This document shows, piece after piece, positions 1-11,040 of a DNA stretch of 64,000 nucleotides. A program made the position numbers and the translations under genes. The DNA is taken from contig OX467082.1 of NCBI GenBank assembly GCA_950106755.1, positions 10,106,001 through 10,170,000 of the forward strand, in the 5' to 3' direction. This DNA comes from Climacium dendroides (taxonomy: Eukaryota; Streptophyta; Bryopsida; Hypnales; Climaciaceae). The notes below the pieces were generated by a model, which saw nothing but the letters and a program-made list of their open reading frames with translations, had not been told where the DNA came from and did not search any database. Position 1 is the stretch's first letter. Every line of letters begins with the position of its first letter.

Positions 1-2
1 CT

Positions 3-1163
3 TTTGGAACATTGAACAAGTTGAAATTGTTAAATCTTGTTGATTGTCGTGATTTGGAGGAGCTACCAGATTCATTTGGAGGCCTTCAAAATTTGGAGTA
101 CTTGGATCTTCAAGGAAGTGGAATCAAATATCTACCCGAATCTTGTGGATCGTTGAGCAAGTTGAAAGTTTTGAAACTTGTTCATTGTCATGATTTGGAG
201 GAGCTACCAGATTCATTTGGAGGCCTCCAAAATTTGGAGGACTTGGATCTTCAAAATAGTGGAATCAAATGTCTATCCAAATCCTTTGGAACATTGAACA
301 AGTTGAAAGTGTTGAAACTTGTTGATTGTGAGAAGTTAGAGATGCTACCAGATTCATTTGGAGGGCTCCAAAATTTGGAGGATTTGGATCTTTGGGATAG
401 TGGAATCAAATGTCTATCCAAGTCTTTTGGAACATTGAGCAAGTTGAAAGTTTTGAATCTTAGAAGGTGTAGTATGTTGGAAGAGTTACCAAATTCGTTT
501 GGAGGCCTCCAAAATTTGGAAAACTTGGATCTTTGGGGAAGTGGAATCAAATGTCTACCCAAATCTTTTGGAACGTTGAGCAAGTTGAAAGTGTTGAAAT
601 TTGGATGGTGGAGTAATCTTGAGGAACTAATAGATTCAGTTGTAGGCCTCCAAAATTTGGAGGACTTGGATCTTCAAGGAAGTGGAATCAAATGTCTACC
701 CAAATCATTAGGAACATTAAGCAAGTTGAAAGTCTTGAAACTTAGAAGGTGTGGTATATTAGAAGAGTTACCAGATTCATTTGGAGGCCTCCAAAATTTG
801 GAGGTTTTATATCTTCGAGGAAGTGGAATCAAATGTCTACCCAAATCTTTTGGAACATTGAGCAAGTTGAAAGTCTTGAAACTTAGGTGTAGTATGTTGG
901 AAGAATTACCAAATTCATTTGGAGGCCTCCAAAATTTGGAGGACTTGGATCTTCAGGGAAGTGGAATCAAATGTCTACCAAAATCTTTTGGAATGTTGAG
1001 CAAGTTGAAAGTGTTGAAACTTGGAAGGTGTAGTATGTTGGAAGAGTTACCAAATTCATTTGGAGGCCTCCAAAATTTGGAGGACTTGGATCTTCAGGGA
1101 AGTGGAATCAAATGTCTACCAAAATCTTTTGGAATGTTGAGCAAGTTGAAATTTGGATGGTAG
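3..1163 (+). CDS. TNL0 partial: 3' part of LRR exon (open frame)
   Basis: This frame is open from the window edge to a TAG at 1161-1163, so the gene begins upstream of the window. It encodes about eight copies of a 47-residue double leucine-rich repeat of the form LPKSFGTLSKLKVLKL..C..LEELP followed by SFGGLQNLEDLDLQGSGIKC, the same unit as in TNL1. One unit (near 840-975) is a residue short, and the last two are almost identical in DNA, which suggests a recent tandem duplication. In this family the LRR region faces ligand or partner and restrains the NB-ARC switch. The stop falls in the middle of a unit and repeat-like sequence continues after it, so this is a truncated end. No TIR or NBS part is visible, so whether the gene is functional cannot be judged. 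Confidence 0.8.
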   Translation, partial: FGTLNKLKLLNLVDCRDLEELPDSFGGLQNLEYLDLQGSGIKYLPESCGSLSKLKVLKLVHCHDLEELPDSFGGLQNLEDLDLQNSGIKCLSKSFGTLNKLKVLKLVDCEKLEMLPDSFGGLQNLEDLDLWDSGIKCLSKSFGTLSKLKVLNLRRCSMLEELPNSFGGLQNLENLDLWGSGIKCLPKSFGTLSKLKVLKFGWWSNLEELIDSVVGLQNLEDLDLQGSGIKCLPKSLGTLSKLKVLKLRRCGILEELPDSFGGLQNLEVLYLRGSGIKCLPKSFGTLSKLKVLKLRCSMLEELPNSFGGLQNLEDLDLQGSGIKCLPKSFGMLSKLKVLKLGRCSMLEELPNSFGGLQNLEDLDLQGSGIKCLPKSFGMLSKLKFGW

Positions 1164-2310
1164 AATAATTTTGAGCAAGTAGTAGATTTGTTTAGAGGCC
1201 TCCAAAATTTGGAGTAGTTAGATCCTCAAGGAAGTGGAATCAAATGTCTACCCATTCTTTTGGATTGTTGAGCAAGTTGGAAGAGTTGAAACTTGCCAAT
1301 TGTGAGAAGTTGGAGATGCTATGAGATTTGTTTAGAGGGCTCGAATATTTGGAGGATTTGAATCTTTGGAAAAGTGGAATCAAATGTCTATCCAAGTCTT
1401 TTGGAACATTGAGCAAGTTGAAAGTTTTGAAACTTAGAAGGTGTAGTATATTGGAAGAGTTACTAGATTTGTATGGAGGCCTTCAAAATTTAGAAGACTT
1501 GGATCTTCGGGAAAGTGGAATCAAATGTCTACCCAAATCTTTGGAACGTTGAGCAAGTTGAAAGTGTTGAAACTTGCTAATTGTGAGAAGTTGGAAGACC
1601 TACCAGATTTGTTTGGAGTCTCCAAAATTTGAAAGACCTAGATCTTCAAAGAAGTGGAATGAAATGTCTACTTAAATCTTTTGGAACACAAAGCAAGTTG
1701 AAAGTATTGAGGCTTGTTTGATGTGTTGCATGTGAAGACCTATTAGATTCATTTGGAGGCCTTCAAAATTTGGAAGACTTGGATCATCAAGGAAATTGAA
1801 TCAAATGTCTATTTAAATCTTTTGGAACATAGAGGAAGTTGAAAGTATTGAAACTTGCCGGTTGTGGTTGGCTTGAGGAAGTATCAAATTTGCTTGAAAA
1901 CTTTTTAAATTTACTGAACTAAAATATTTAAGGAAGTCGAACTAAATGTCTATAAAATCTTTTGAGACATTAAGCAATTGAAAGTATTGAAACTTGCCAA
2001 TTATAGTCAACTAGAGGAGCTACCGAATTCACTAGAGGCCTCCAAAATTTAGAGGACTTAGATCTTCAAGAAAGTAGAATCAAATGTCTATCCAAGTCTT
2101 TAGAAACATTGATCAAGTTGAAAGTGTTGAAACTTGTTGGTCGTGGTGAGTTAGAAGAGTTACCAAATTTATTTGAAGACCTCCAAAATTTGGAAGACTG
2201 GGATCTTCATTCTTCAAGGAAGTAGAATCAAATGTCTATTCAAATCATTTGGAATACTAAGCAAATTGAAAGTATTAAAACTTGGTAGTTGTAGTTAACT
2301 AGAGGAGCTA
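1164..2310 (+). pseudogene. Decayed LRR tail of TNL0
   Basis: After the stop, the same 141-bp DNA unit continues for about eight more copies, recognisable by GGCCTCCAAAATTTGGA and AATCAAATGTCTACCCAAAT, but with frameshifts and stop codons that increase towards 2310. The tail was therefore once part of a longer coding array. It breaks off at an inserted element beginning at 2311 and resumes at 4780. Confidence 0.85.
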
Positions 2311-4774
2311 TGTAGATAATATTTTTGTTTATTTTGAAGCTTTTTAAGGAAAAAGAAAATTAGACAAGTTAAAGTTAATTAGAAGGCAGAAAGAAGTATG
2401 AATAGAGACAAATAGACAAGTAGTTATTGAAATGACTAATAGACAACCAATTAAAGTTAGTTACAATTAGTTAATGACTAATAGACAGGGCAGTTAAGCT
2501 CTTAGTTAGTTACGGCCAAGAAGAAGTACAAAGACTAATTGACCTTCGTTTTTGTACTTTCTTTTCAGGCTTGCAGTGATTGCATTGCCAATTTTGTACT
2601 TGTGCATTCCTTCAAGTTTTAATGCAAATCTTATCTATTCGTCTCATTTCTGTCTATTCAAATCTTTCAGCCAGGGATTGGCTTTAATCAGAGCAATTGC
2701 CAGTGATGGGCTTTGTCTCCTCTTGTTTCTTTCTTTTGTTGCTATCAAATTGTCTTTATTATTTCTTAAGCAGAAGGATGTTTGCATAGGAATATTAAGT
2801 TGTCTTTTGTGCCAGTGAGTGGCTTATATTTAAAAGCATGTCTATTAGTCAATGAGTGGCATTGTTGATCCTAAGGTTGGATCAAAGTTCGGTGAAGAAC
2901 TGTAAGTGTCAATTTGTCTGCCGTGGTGGAAGCAAATCGAGGTCAAGTGGATAGCAGATGGAGCTAGATGATTAAGCGGATAGAGTTGTGAGTATGCGAA
3001 GAGCAAAGACTAATTGACGGTAAGTAAATCTGACTGGATAAAACTTAATGAATAAGTTCTTGTATTCTAGGATGTTGTCAAATTGTCAAAGTATATTTCT
3101 ATAGTTATGTAGTTTGTCTATCTTGTGATCAAGATTACAAACTAAGTCTATTAGCCAGTGATTGGCGGATTAATTGTTATCTTGTGATAGTCAAATCATC
3201 AGAAATTTATTTATGAAAACCTATATACCAGTGATTGGTTTATGTTATGCTTGAGTCAATTAGACAGTAAGTGATATATTCACACTGTGATCTTATTATG
3301 GTCAAATAGACAAGAAGTTTATATCTATAGCAACTAGGGATTGGTGCTAAGTTTGTCCAATAAACTATAGCTAGTGATTGGCCGTGTTATGTTGGAATTA
3401 ATGGACAATTAGTCAAGTTGTAATACGTTTGTTACTAGTTGTGACAAACAGACGACGTTGGTATTGCTCAAAATATTTTCTTGATATATTTATCTGAATT
3501 AACGTGTTAATTAGACTAGAAGAATTTGGAAAATTGAGAAGTGAGTGATTGTCGATGTTTGATGTTAATGTCAATTAGTTTGTGATCGATGATTTTACTC
3601 CTATATTGTTCAAGTCTAATTGTCAAATATGTTGTTTAAAGTTATAAATAGGCCTTGAAGGCTGTCTATGGTGTTATTTGGTTGAAAGAACTAAGTATCA
3701 AATATGACTAGTTGACTGATCCTAAATGTAGTGAAGGTTGTCATTGTAGTCAAGTTGTTTGTGGGAATTTACATAGAAATAACTTACAATTATACCAAGG
3801 TTAAAGTAGAACAAATGGTCAATTTATTGTGTTTAAATTAAGATGACTAATTGACAAGTTGTGTGAAACCGATAAGTGCAGGCACCAAGAGCGCAAGATT
3901 GTGTTATAAAATAAAATCTTTGTGTAATTCATGTTGTAATCCTATGTGGAAACTTGGCCAATTTGACAACTTGTCATAAACAAATTCTTTGTGTTAATCT
4001 CATGCTAACCTTGTATGGGAATTTGGACAAATTGACTATCTATCGGAGAATTAGTTAGACATTAGTATAGCTAGACCAATTGACAAATGACCATTTGAGA
4101 ATTTGAGAATAGTTAGGAAGCTTGTTATGTTGTAATTGTAAATGTGGGACTTGGTCCAATTGACATACTGAAAGCTATGAAGTTCAAAGGAAGAATCAAT
4201 ATGACTATTTGACCTAAATCAAAGGATTCAATTCTTACCTTTGTAAACTCTGCATATTGAGACTAATTGACAATACTGTTGTGAATTTGCATCCCTACAT
4301 AAGTAGTAATTAGGCTAAATTTAATAGTGATTGGACCATTTGACCAATTGACCAATTGACAATGAATTAAATTGAAGAAGTAATCAAAGAATTTACAAAG
4401 GTGTTTATGTACACCAAAAATATATTTATATATGTACTATGTATTTGATTAAGTTGATAGAACAGGAGCCATGACTATTTGACATACCTGGACTATTTGA
4501 CATTAGAATTCTAGTGCAAGACAGAGATTGTAAGTCTATTGATATTTTCATGGGTAATGAATTGTTATTCGAATAGGTTAGGACAGAAAATATATCCAAT
4601 CCACATAATTAAACTAACAAATGGGATTTTAATTTTTAATTATAAACGTGAGTGATTTACCTACATAAAAGTGACCTTAGATACAAAACGATAGACTATT
4701 TGACTATTCTCCAAATTTAAGAACCACCACTAAGTGATTCATTGGGTTTGTTCCCAAGTGAAATCCGAGCTACA
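2311..4774. mobile_element. Solo-LTR-like retrotransposon remnant with 5-bp target duplication
   Basis: The element begins TGTAG and ends CTACA, the TG..CA inverted ends of a long terminal repeat. It is flanked by a direct 5-bp duplication AGCTA (2306-2310 and 4775-4779). Removing the element and one AGCTA restores a continuous LRR unit matching the TNL1 tail near 29245. I found no internal second copy of the ends, primer-binding site or gag-pol frame, so a solo LTR of 2464 bp fits best; a non-autonomous element without coding is the alternative. The interior is packed with short motifs such as GACTAATTGAC and CCAGTGATTGGC. Orientation is unknown. Confidence 0.75.
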
Positions 4775-4779
4775 AGCTA

Positions 4780-4945
4780 CTAGAATTGTACAAGGCCTCG
4801 AAAATTTACAAAACTTAGACACTCAAAGAAATTGAATTGAATGTCTATAGAAATCTATTGGGTCATTAAGCAATTGAAAGTGTTAAGTCTTGCCGGTTGT
4901 GGTCATTTGAAGGAATTACCAAATTCATCTGGAGGCTACCAATTG
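4780..4945 (+). pseudogene. Last remnant of the TNL0 LRR tail
   Basis: This is the continuation of the decayed array beyond the inserted element. It aligns with 29262-29415 downstream of TNL1, including the repeat words AAGCAATTGAAAGTGTT and CCAAATTCAT.TGGAGGC, after which both copies leave LRR sequence at the same point. The frame is broken and no product is expected. Confidence 0.75.
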
Positions 4946-6552
4946 TACTTTTTATGTATGAATTCTTTATCTTCTATTGTAGTGAGAGTTGTTTGGCATC
5001 TTTACATTTCTCTTTTGTATGAGCTTAGTCCTAGGTATATAAGTGGAACTGACAAGAAGCATTCAGGAATGTTGACAAGCAAGCAAACTAGCAAATGAGA
5101 ATTTGCCTTTGAAAATTATGATATTGTGTCCATTATATAACCTATTGATATAGTTTCTCTCTTATAATGAATGTTAATTGTATCATCATTTCCTCTTTTA
5201 GAATCTCCCTTATATAGTTTTTCATTGAACCATTCTTGGTAAATTCGAATGACATTTAAACAATTTCTCAATGAAACCTTACACCTTGATGAAATTTTTT
5301 TTGTATTGTTGTGTTGTAACAAACTTCATTCCAATTGGCAATATATACAAACTTTGTCCATAATTGCAAAACACATGGATACATGAGTTGATTATAAGTG
5401 AAAAAATTGTGTGGATTGGTGACATTTAGCATTAGTGACCATCTTGCTCTAGGATGTCGCCAAGTGTCAATTTGACATTGACATTAGGTTGTTGCACAAA
5501 TAGATGTTCAAACTTCCAAACAAATTGCTTTTCATCTACATTATTGTGTTATTCTAAGTTAGGACATCCACCTCCATTGCCCTTTAAACTTTCTAAAGTA
5601 TTTATTTTCCTACTTTCTTGTTACAACAATATAATAATTGGGTGTCAACTAGATTCTACCATTCTACCACTAAAAGCAAAGGCAATGCTTCTTACCAACA
5701 ACAAACTTAGTCACCATTCTTATACACTCAAACTACAATTATAAGTTAATCTAGTGAAGAATCAGAGTGAATACAATGAACCAATGATGCTCATTTATAA
5801 GGGATGAAATCAATTTTGATATCATTACAACTGTTCTTTTACATTGTAGAACAATTTTTTAATCAAAAGTGTAGAGATTTTGGATTAGGTGATGAAACTC
5901 TTTTTAAATAGCCACACTAACTATCCATGCTCATTGCTTTGGATTTCAAAATGAATGGTGGGTTAAGGGGAGGACTCAACTTTTTGCCCTCCTTTTCACA
6001 TGTTATTCAGTAGTTTTCCATGGTTATTTTGTTGTTGCCTAAGCTTAGCCATTTAATTCAATAAAAATCCTAATTTTTGAAGCATTCTAGTCACTTTCCT
6101 TAAGTTTGCAAAAGCAATCAGTTAAAAAAACAATATGTAAAATTGTAAGTCAATTGAAATATCAATTTGAAGGCAATTCATCAATTCAAGGCAATTAGCA
6201 CACTACCATACTTGGATAGCTAGTGAAGCTTAACTTCTAAAGAACTGAACTACGCTTTTTTTGGCAACATAGAGATTTTTGGTAGCTAACAACAAATGGA
6301 ATTTTTATTTGTTTTCTTTAAAATTCTCATTCAACATGTGCTCGAGGAGTAGCTTTAAGGCTTCACAATTTTCATGACTTTTGATTACATGGATAAAAAA
6401 TTAGTATATAATATGTAAATTTTTTAATGGCAAAATGAAGGAATTACTTCATTGATATTCAATGAGAATGACAAGTAGAGAGGTCATTTTTGTAAGGAAA
6501 TCCATTATCTGTCATGAATCCTCAAAGGCTATCATCACAAAGTTCCTTTGTC
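4946..6552. other. 3' flank of the TNL0 cassette, no gene seen
   Basis: AT-rich DNA that matches the TNL1 downstream flank at about 29420-31215 with small indels, so it belongs to the duplicated cassette. Short frames here are not conserved between the copies. The segment around 6250-6430 also has a reverse-orientation relative near 43205-43410. Confidence 0.7.
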
Positions 6553-6750
6553 ACACACTACAACAATGGTAGTGTTTTATGACTGCAAAATTATGACTGA
6601 GGATGACTGGCGACTGCTTGCAGTCATATTCTTGAAGGCTAACACTTTGGGGAGAAATATGACTGCAAAATATGACTGCCAGTTATTTTTGCGCCTTGTA
6701 CTTCACAAGCGTATACTATACGGCCATTAGGAATACCAAAGTACTTCATA

Positions 6751-6825
6751 GGGAACGTAGGGAACATGTTTGGGAACGTTGGGAACATGTTTGGGAACGT
6801 TGGGAACATGTTTGGGAACATTGAG
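6751..6825. repeat. Minisatellite inside the CACTA element
   Basis: Roughly three and a half tandem copies of a 20-21-bp unit, GGGAACATGTTTGGGAACGT. The unit is itself made of two half-units beginning GGGAAC. Confidence 0.85.
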
Positions 6826-7725
6826 TCATATTATCACTAATATTTTCATATAATAGTGACTTTTTTTTGTTTTGGGCAATTCAAGAAAAATTTGGGCAAT
6901 TCCAAAAAATATAGAGAAGTCATTGTTTAAAATTTTGAAATCCTAGTCACCTACTTTTTTGAATTTTGAATCCTAATCACTATTTTTTTAGGGTTTTGAA
7001 ACCCTAGCCGCCACTTTTTAGGGTTTTGAAACCCTAGCTGTCACTTCTTGTGGCTCTTCTTCCTTACTTTTTATTGTCTCTTAGCTCTCACTTGTTGCTT
7101 TTTGTTGCATCTTAACTCTTGTTTCTTGTTGCTCTCTAGTTCATGCTTCTTGTTTCTTATTGTTGCATCTAAATTCTTTCTTTCTCTTGCATTTGAACTC
7201 TTTCTTCTTCCTAGTTCTTGTTTTTTTGTTTCCTCTTGTTTTGTAGTTCTTGCTTCTTATTTCTTCTTGTTGCATCTATACTCTCATTTCTTGTTGTTTC
7301 TTGTCATGTCTTAGTTGGTGTTTCTTGTTTCTTCTTGTATCTTAGTTGTTGCTTTTTATTTGTTCTTATGTCTTAATTGTTGTCTCATATTGTGTTTTAG
7401 TTGTTGTTTCTTGTTTTGTGTTGATTCTTGTTTCTTATTATGTCTTAGTTGTTGCTTAGTTGTTGCTTCTTATTTCTTATTGCATTTTAACTTTTGATTC
7501 TTCTTATCTCTTAGTACTTATATTTTTTTTCTTGTTTCCTCCATCATCAATCTTATTTTTCCTATCCTAAACTTGAGCTACATATTTTGTATTGATTGTA
7601 AATCTTTGAAGGTTAGGCTTTGTTGTTCAATCACTAAAAACTAACCTCTCATTTCTTTGATTGTATATGTAGGCATCAAAAGTTGAAACAAAGACATTGG
7701 AAGCTACTTGCAACTTCATGAAGCC

Positions 7726-8055
7726 AAAAATATGACTTACAGAAGTCATATTCCATAAAATATGACTGACAAGAGTCGTATTCTACATTACTGCAAAATA
7801 TGACTCACCTCAGTCATATTCCATGCCATCAAAAAATATGACTGACTGTAGTCATATTTCACGTCATCCAAAAATATGACTGACTGCAGTCATATTCCAT
7901 GTCATCAAAAAATATGACTGACTACAGTCATATTCCACGTCATTCAAAAATATGACTGACCGCAGTCATATTCCATGTCATCCAAAAATATGACTGACCG
8001 CAGTCATATTCCATGTCATCCAAAAATATGACTGACCATAGTCATATTCCACGTA
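7726..8055. repeat. Array of nine hairpin-forming units, subterminal in CACTA
   Basis: Nine tandem units of about 37 bp, each with the core AATATGACTGAC followed by GCAGTCATATT. Each unit is therefore an imperfect inverted repeat able to fold on itself; the third and fourth units from the end are near-identical. Isolated copies of the same core occur near both ends of the element. Such subterminal repeats are the usual transposase-binding sites of CACTA elements; that role here is inference. Confidence 0.85.
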
Positions 8056-8695
8056 GGATTTTTTTGTTTGCCCGAGCAACTCAAGAAAAAGTCAAGACTC
8101 CCCTAGGAAAATCAAAGTATACGCCATGTTGGCATACTATGGCTAAAAATGGGTATTTATACCCCTCGGAAAATATGACTGCCAATATGACTGATGTCTG
8201 AAGCGACTGCTTCTAAACGGCTGGAGTCAGCCATATTCCGAGTCATCTACAGTGATTTCTGCATGAGTCGTATTTTTTTATTTTACGACTCACTGCAGTC
8301 ATATTTTGTAGTCATAAAACACTGCTTTTGTTGTAGTGACAAATTATCACTAGTAATCGTATGATTATTGTCGGGCATTACTTTCATGTTACATTCATTC
8401 ATTTGAAAATATTATTACAACACAATCTTAACATTCATGATGACAATGCAAATTAGGCATCTCATTCATATGTTAATTTTAAGTATTAAAGTTGCACGAT
8501 AGCTGTGCCTTACTAAATATGTATAACTTCAACGGCATAGTGATGGGTGATTAACTTTGTGCAACATGAGTGCTAATTTAAGACATATGAAATTAGCACA
8601 ATAATCACACAATATCATGTCCATGCATAGTTATTGCACTAGCAATGCATTTTAAAATCTTTTACAATTTCTGTACCAAATCAATTGAAAAGCAA

Positions 8696-9075
8696 GCTTT
8701 GTAAAATCAGCAGACTTCAGACCTCATTCAGGCATAGTAAACCAACTTTTTTTTAAAAATTTGAACTAAAAAAAGTAGATCAATGAAACTAAATTTCACC
8801 TCCAAAAATCCATTTGTGATTTTGAGATTCCTATAAAAAGTTATGGACAAAATTCAAAGAGGGGTCGGAATGGACAATTGTTTTTTTCATTTATAAACCT
8901 CCTCTCTAAATTTTGTCCATAACTTTTTATAAGAAGCTCAAAATCACAAACGGATTTTTGAAGGTGAAATTTAGTTTCATTGGCCAACTTTTTTTAATTC
9001 AAAGTCTTTTGAAAAAAGTTGATCTACTATGCCTGAATGAAGTCTAAAGTCTAAAGTCTGTTGATTTTACAAAGC
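8696..9075. repeat. Fold-back (hairpin) element, short-spacer form
   Basis: Two arms of about 170 bp are inverted relative to each other, starting GCTTTGTAAAATCAGCAGAC and ending with its complement at 9075, with a short spacer around 8875-8905. The arm words TTATGGACAAAATTCAAAGAG and CTTTGAA..AAAAAGTTGA also occur in the larger fold-backs at 9685-11040 and 12004-12364. No coding capacity. Confidence 0.8.
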
Positions 9076-9146
9076 ACTTAGAAAAAAAATTAATAAATTT
9101 AATAAATAAGTTACAACTCCCCCTTTATTCACAAGTATGTAGTGTG

Positions 9147-9297
9147 TAGTGCAATGGTTGAGAACCTTGGGCCTCAACTCTGAAGTTCAAGGTTTAAACC
9201 TTGGTAGTAACCAATATATATAGTAGTTTCCACTTGGTTGATTATGGGGGCATGTGGTAGATATTGATTGGAAAATTTAAATTTAAAAAAAAAAACA
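9147..9297 (+). mobile_element. Possible tRNA-derived SINE
   Basis: TAGTGCAATGG (9147-9157) resembles a polymerase III A box and GGTTTAAACC (9191-9200) resembles a B box about 35 bp later. The segment ends in an A-rich tail (about 9270-9295). This layout is that of plant tRNA-related SINEs. I could not find convincing flanking duplications and the B box is imperfect. Confidence 0.4.
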
Positions 9298-9684
9298 TTA
9301 AAAGTTGAAGAATTTTTCTTACATCATACTTTGTGAATTTTCCATGAATTTTTCGTGTACTTTTGCGCATTTGTGTTTAAAACAAGAAACACATAAAATT
9401 CACAAGAAACATAATAAATTTTTGTACATGATTTGTGTCTTTTGCGCATTTGCGATCATTGTATAGAAGTCACATAGTTAATATAGATAACAAAGTAGTA
9501 CAAATTCTTTGTAGAAATCATGTGCATCGTAATGATGCGATAAATTGTAAATTAATGTGCGCACCCATGAAAGAACAATAACCACACGATAATCATTGAC
9601 AATTCGTGGGGTCTAAACTTTGTGAAGATAAGACAAAAATTAAAAATGAAAGCTTGACCGTTCAATGTCAATAACAAAAGAATT

Positions 9685-11040
9685 GTATTCAAAGCAAAAC
9701 TTTAAACTTCATTTGGATATAGTACCTTTTCCAACAACCTTTGAACTAAAAAAGAGTTGAGAAAACAAGCTAAATTTCATCTAAAGAAAGTCACTTGAAA
9801 TTTTGAGCCTCCAAAAAAAGTTATGGACAAAATTCAAAGAGCACTAGGAAAAAAATGAACCCTCAAAGAGGCTATAAGTCTATAGACAATAGGAATAATA
9901 GGGAATAGTAGGCCGGAAAAAAAGAATTCAATTTTTTTTCGCCTAGCAAACTAGAAGGCTTGATCAGTGTAGGACAAATTGCTTAAATAATTTTAAAGAT
10001 ACTTAAAAGAGTATCAAAAATATTAATAATAAAATAAATATAAAATTATAATATTTTTAATTTGATGTAGCATTAGTGCAAACATGTTAGATTTCTATTT
10101 CTGAAATTTATTTATTTATTATTATTTTAATAATTTTTTAATTTTTTAATTTTTTACTACCTCCATTCCAAAATAATCTTCCTATTGGACAATATGTTTT
10201 AGAGTAGGCTAAAATAATATTTAAAAGACTTGTTTTTCCTTGTATGTAGAGTTTGATGCATTCTTGGTATCCAAGAAACCTTAAGCCCTAGAGCCCTTTT
10301 CAAATGTAATTGTTGAGTGATAGAAAGTAGATTTTTGGAGGCATTTTCAAAGAGCACCAATGGACATTTACTTTTTGAGTGTTAGGTTTTGAGTTTATGG
10401 GCAATTAGTACGTGCCCAAGCACGTACCCAAGACTGTATTTGAACCTCTATTTTGCCTCCTAAGCTTCATCTTCTTTAATTGGGAAATACTCAAAGAGAT
10501 GCAAAAAATCATCATAATGATTGATCCTTCCAATCATTTCATATGCCTTTTGGTTGATAATTGCATGAATGGAGAGGGAACTACTACTCGGAGTTGTTTT
10601 GTTAGTCCCCCAAAGCAACCCAAAGCCAAATTTGACATATTCCAATGTCACAAAGTGCAACAAGATCATTTTGGGACAAAAAATTAAAGCCAACAAGAAG
10701 ACCATTATGAGATGGAGGGAGTAATATTTTTTTTTTAAATTTATGAATAATGGCCATTGTTTGTCAATGGGGTTGTGAGTTCCATTGAAGGAAACTTTCA
10801 CTATAAAACAACCTCTTTAAGGGCTCATTTTTTCCCTAGTGGATGTTTTAGAATATTAATGAAAATGTCCCTTCCAACCTTTCTTTGAACTCTATCTAAA
10901 ACTTTTAATTAGAGGCTTGAAACCTCAAATAAGTTTTTAGAGATGAAATTTATCTTGATTTTTGACATTAATTTAATTCAAAATTTTATAAAAAAAAATA
11001 TTTTGCATTGCCTAAATGAGGCTAAAATTCTACATTGAAC
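9685..11040. repeat. Large fold-back element with long internal spacer
   Basis: The left arm (about 9685-9845) and right arm (about 10800-11040) are inverted copies of one another: the left reads outward-in TTCAAAGCAAAACTTTAAAC, CTTCATTTGG, then TTATGGACAAAATTCAAAG, and the right ends with the diverged complement. Between them lies about 1 kb holding a Stowaway-like MITE (10157-10721). The same structure is found at 31280-32674, so it predates the cassette duplication. Confidence 0.7.
10157..10721. mobile_element. Stowaway-like MITE
   Basis: The ends are CTACCTCCATTCC and its near-complement GATGGAGGGAG, the CTCCCTCC-type terminal repeat of Stowaway (Tc1/mariner-derived) MITEs. TA lies on each side (10155-10156 and 10722-10723), the target duplication of that superfamily. 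At 565 bp it is long for the group. The open frame inside it (10412-10687) is not kept in the sister copy at 31770-32330 and is not a gene. Confidence 0.75.

Larger units (their letters stand above)
6556..8338. mobile_element. Non-autonomous CACTA (En/Spm-type) transposon
   Basis: Both ends carry the CACTA signature: CACTACAACAA at 6556 and TTGTTGTAGTG ending at 8338. The inverted ends extend into AGTGTTTTATGACT on both sides. A 3-bp direct duplication ACA (6553-6555 and 8339-8341) is the expected CACTA target-site size. The 1783-bp element is absent from the paralogous flank near 31215. It contains no transposase frame; the interior holds a 20/21-bp minisatellite, a T-rich low-complexity stretch (7040-7500) and a subterminal array of hairpins (7726-8055), typical of transposase-binding regions in this family. 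It would need a transposase supplied elsewhere. Confidence 0.88.
8342..9684. other. Insertion-rich segment absent from the paralogous flank
   Basis: Together with the CACTA element, this stretch is missing from the equivalent place in the TNL1 flank (about 31215-31240), so it was gained here or lost there. It contains a fold-back element at 8696-9075 and a SINE-like sequence at 9147-9297. I see no gene. Confidence 0.6.

Noticed and set aside
7048..7497. Hydrophobic frames resembling membrane proteins
   Set aside because: They come from a T-rich low-complexity tract (CTTGTT/CTTCTT) inside the CACTA element.
9141..9215. A tRNA gene
   Set aside because: There is no cloverleaf with paired acceptor ends; only box-like words, so at most a SINE.
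10412..10801. Overlapping frames on both strands inside the Stowaway-like MITE
   Set aside because: They are not conserved in the sister copy at 31770-32330 and lie wholly in a non-coding MITE.
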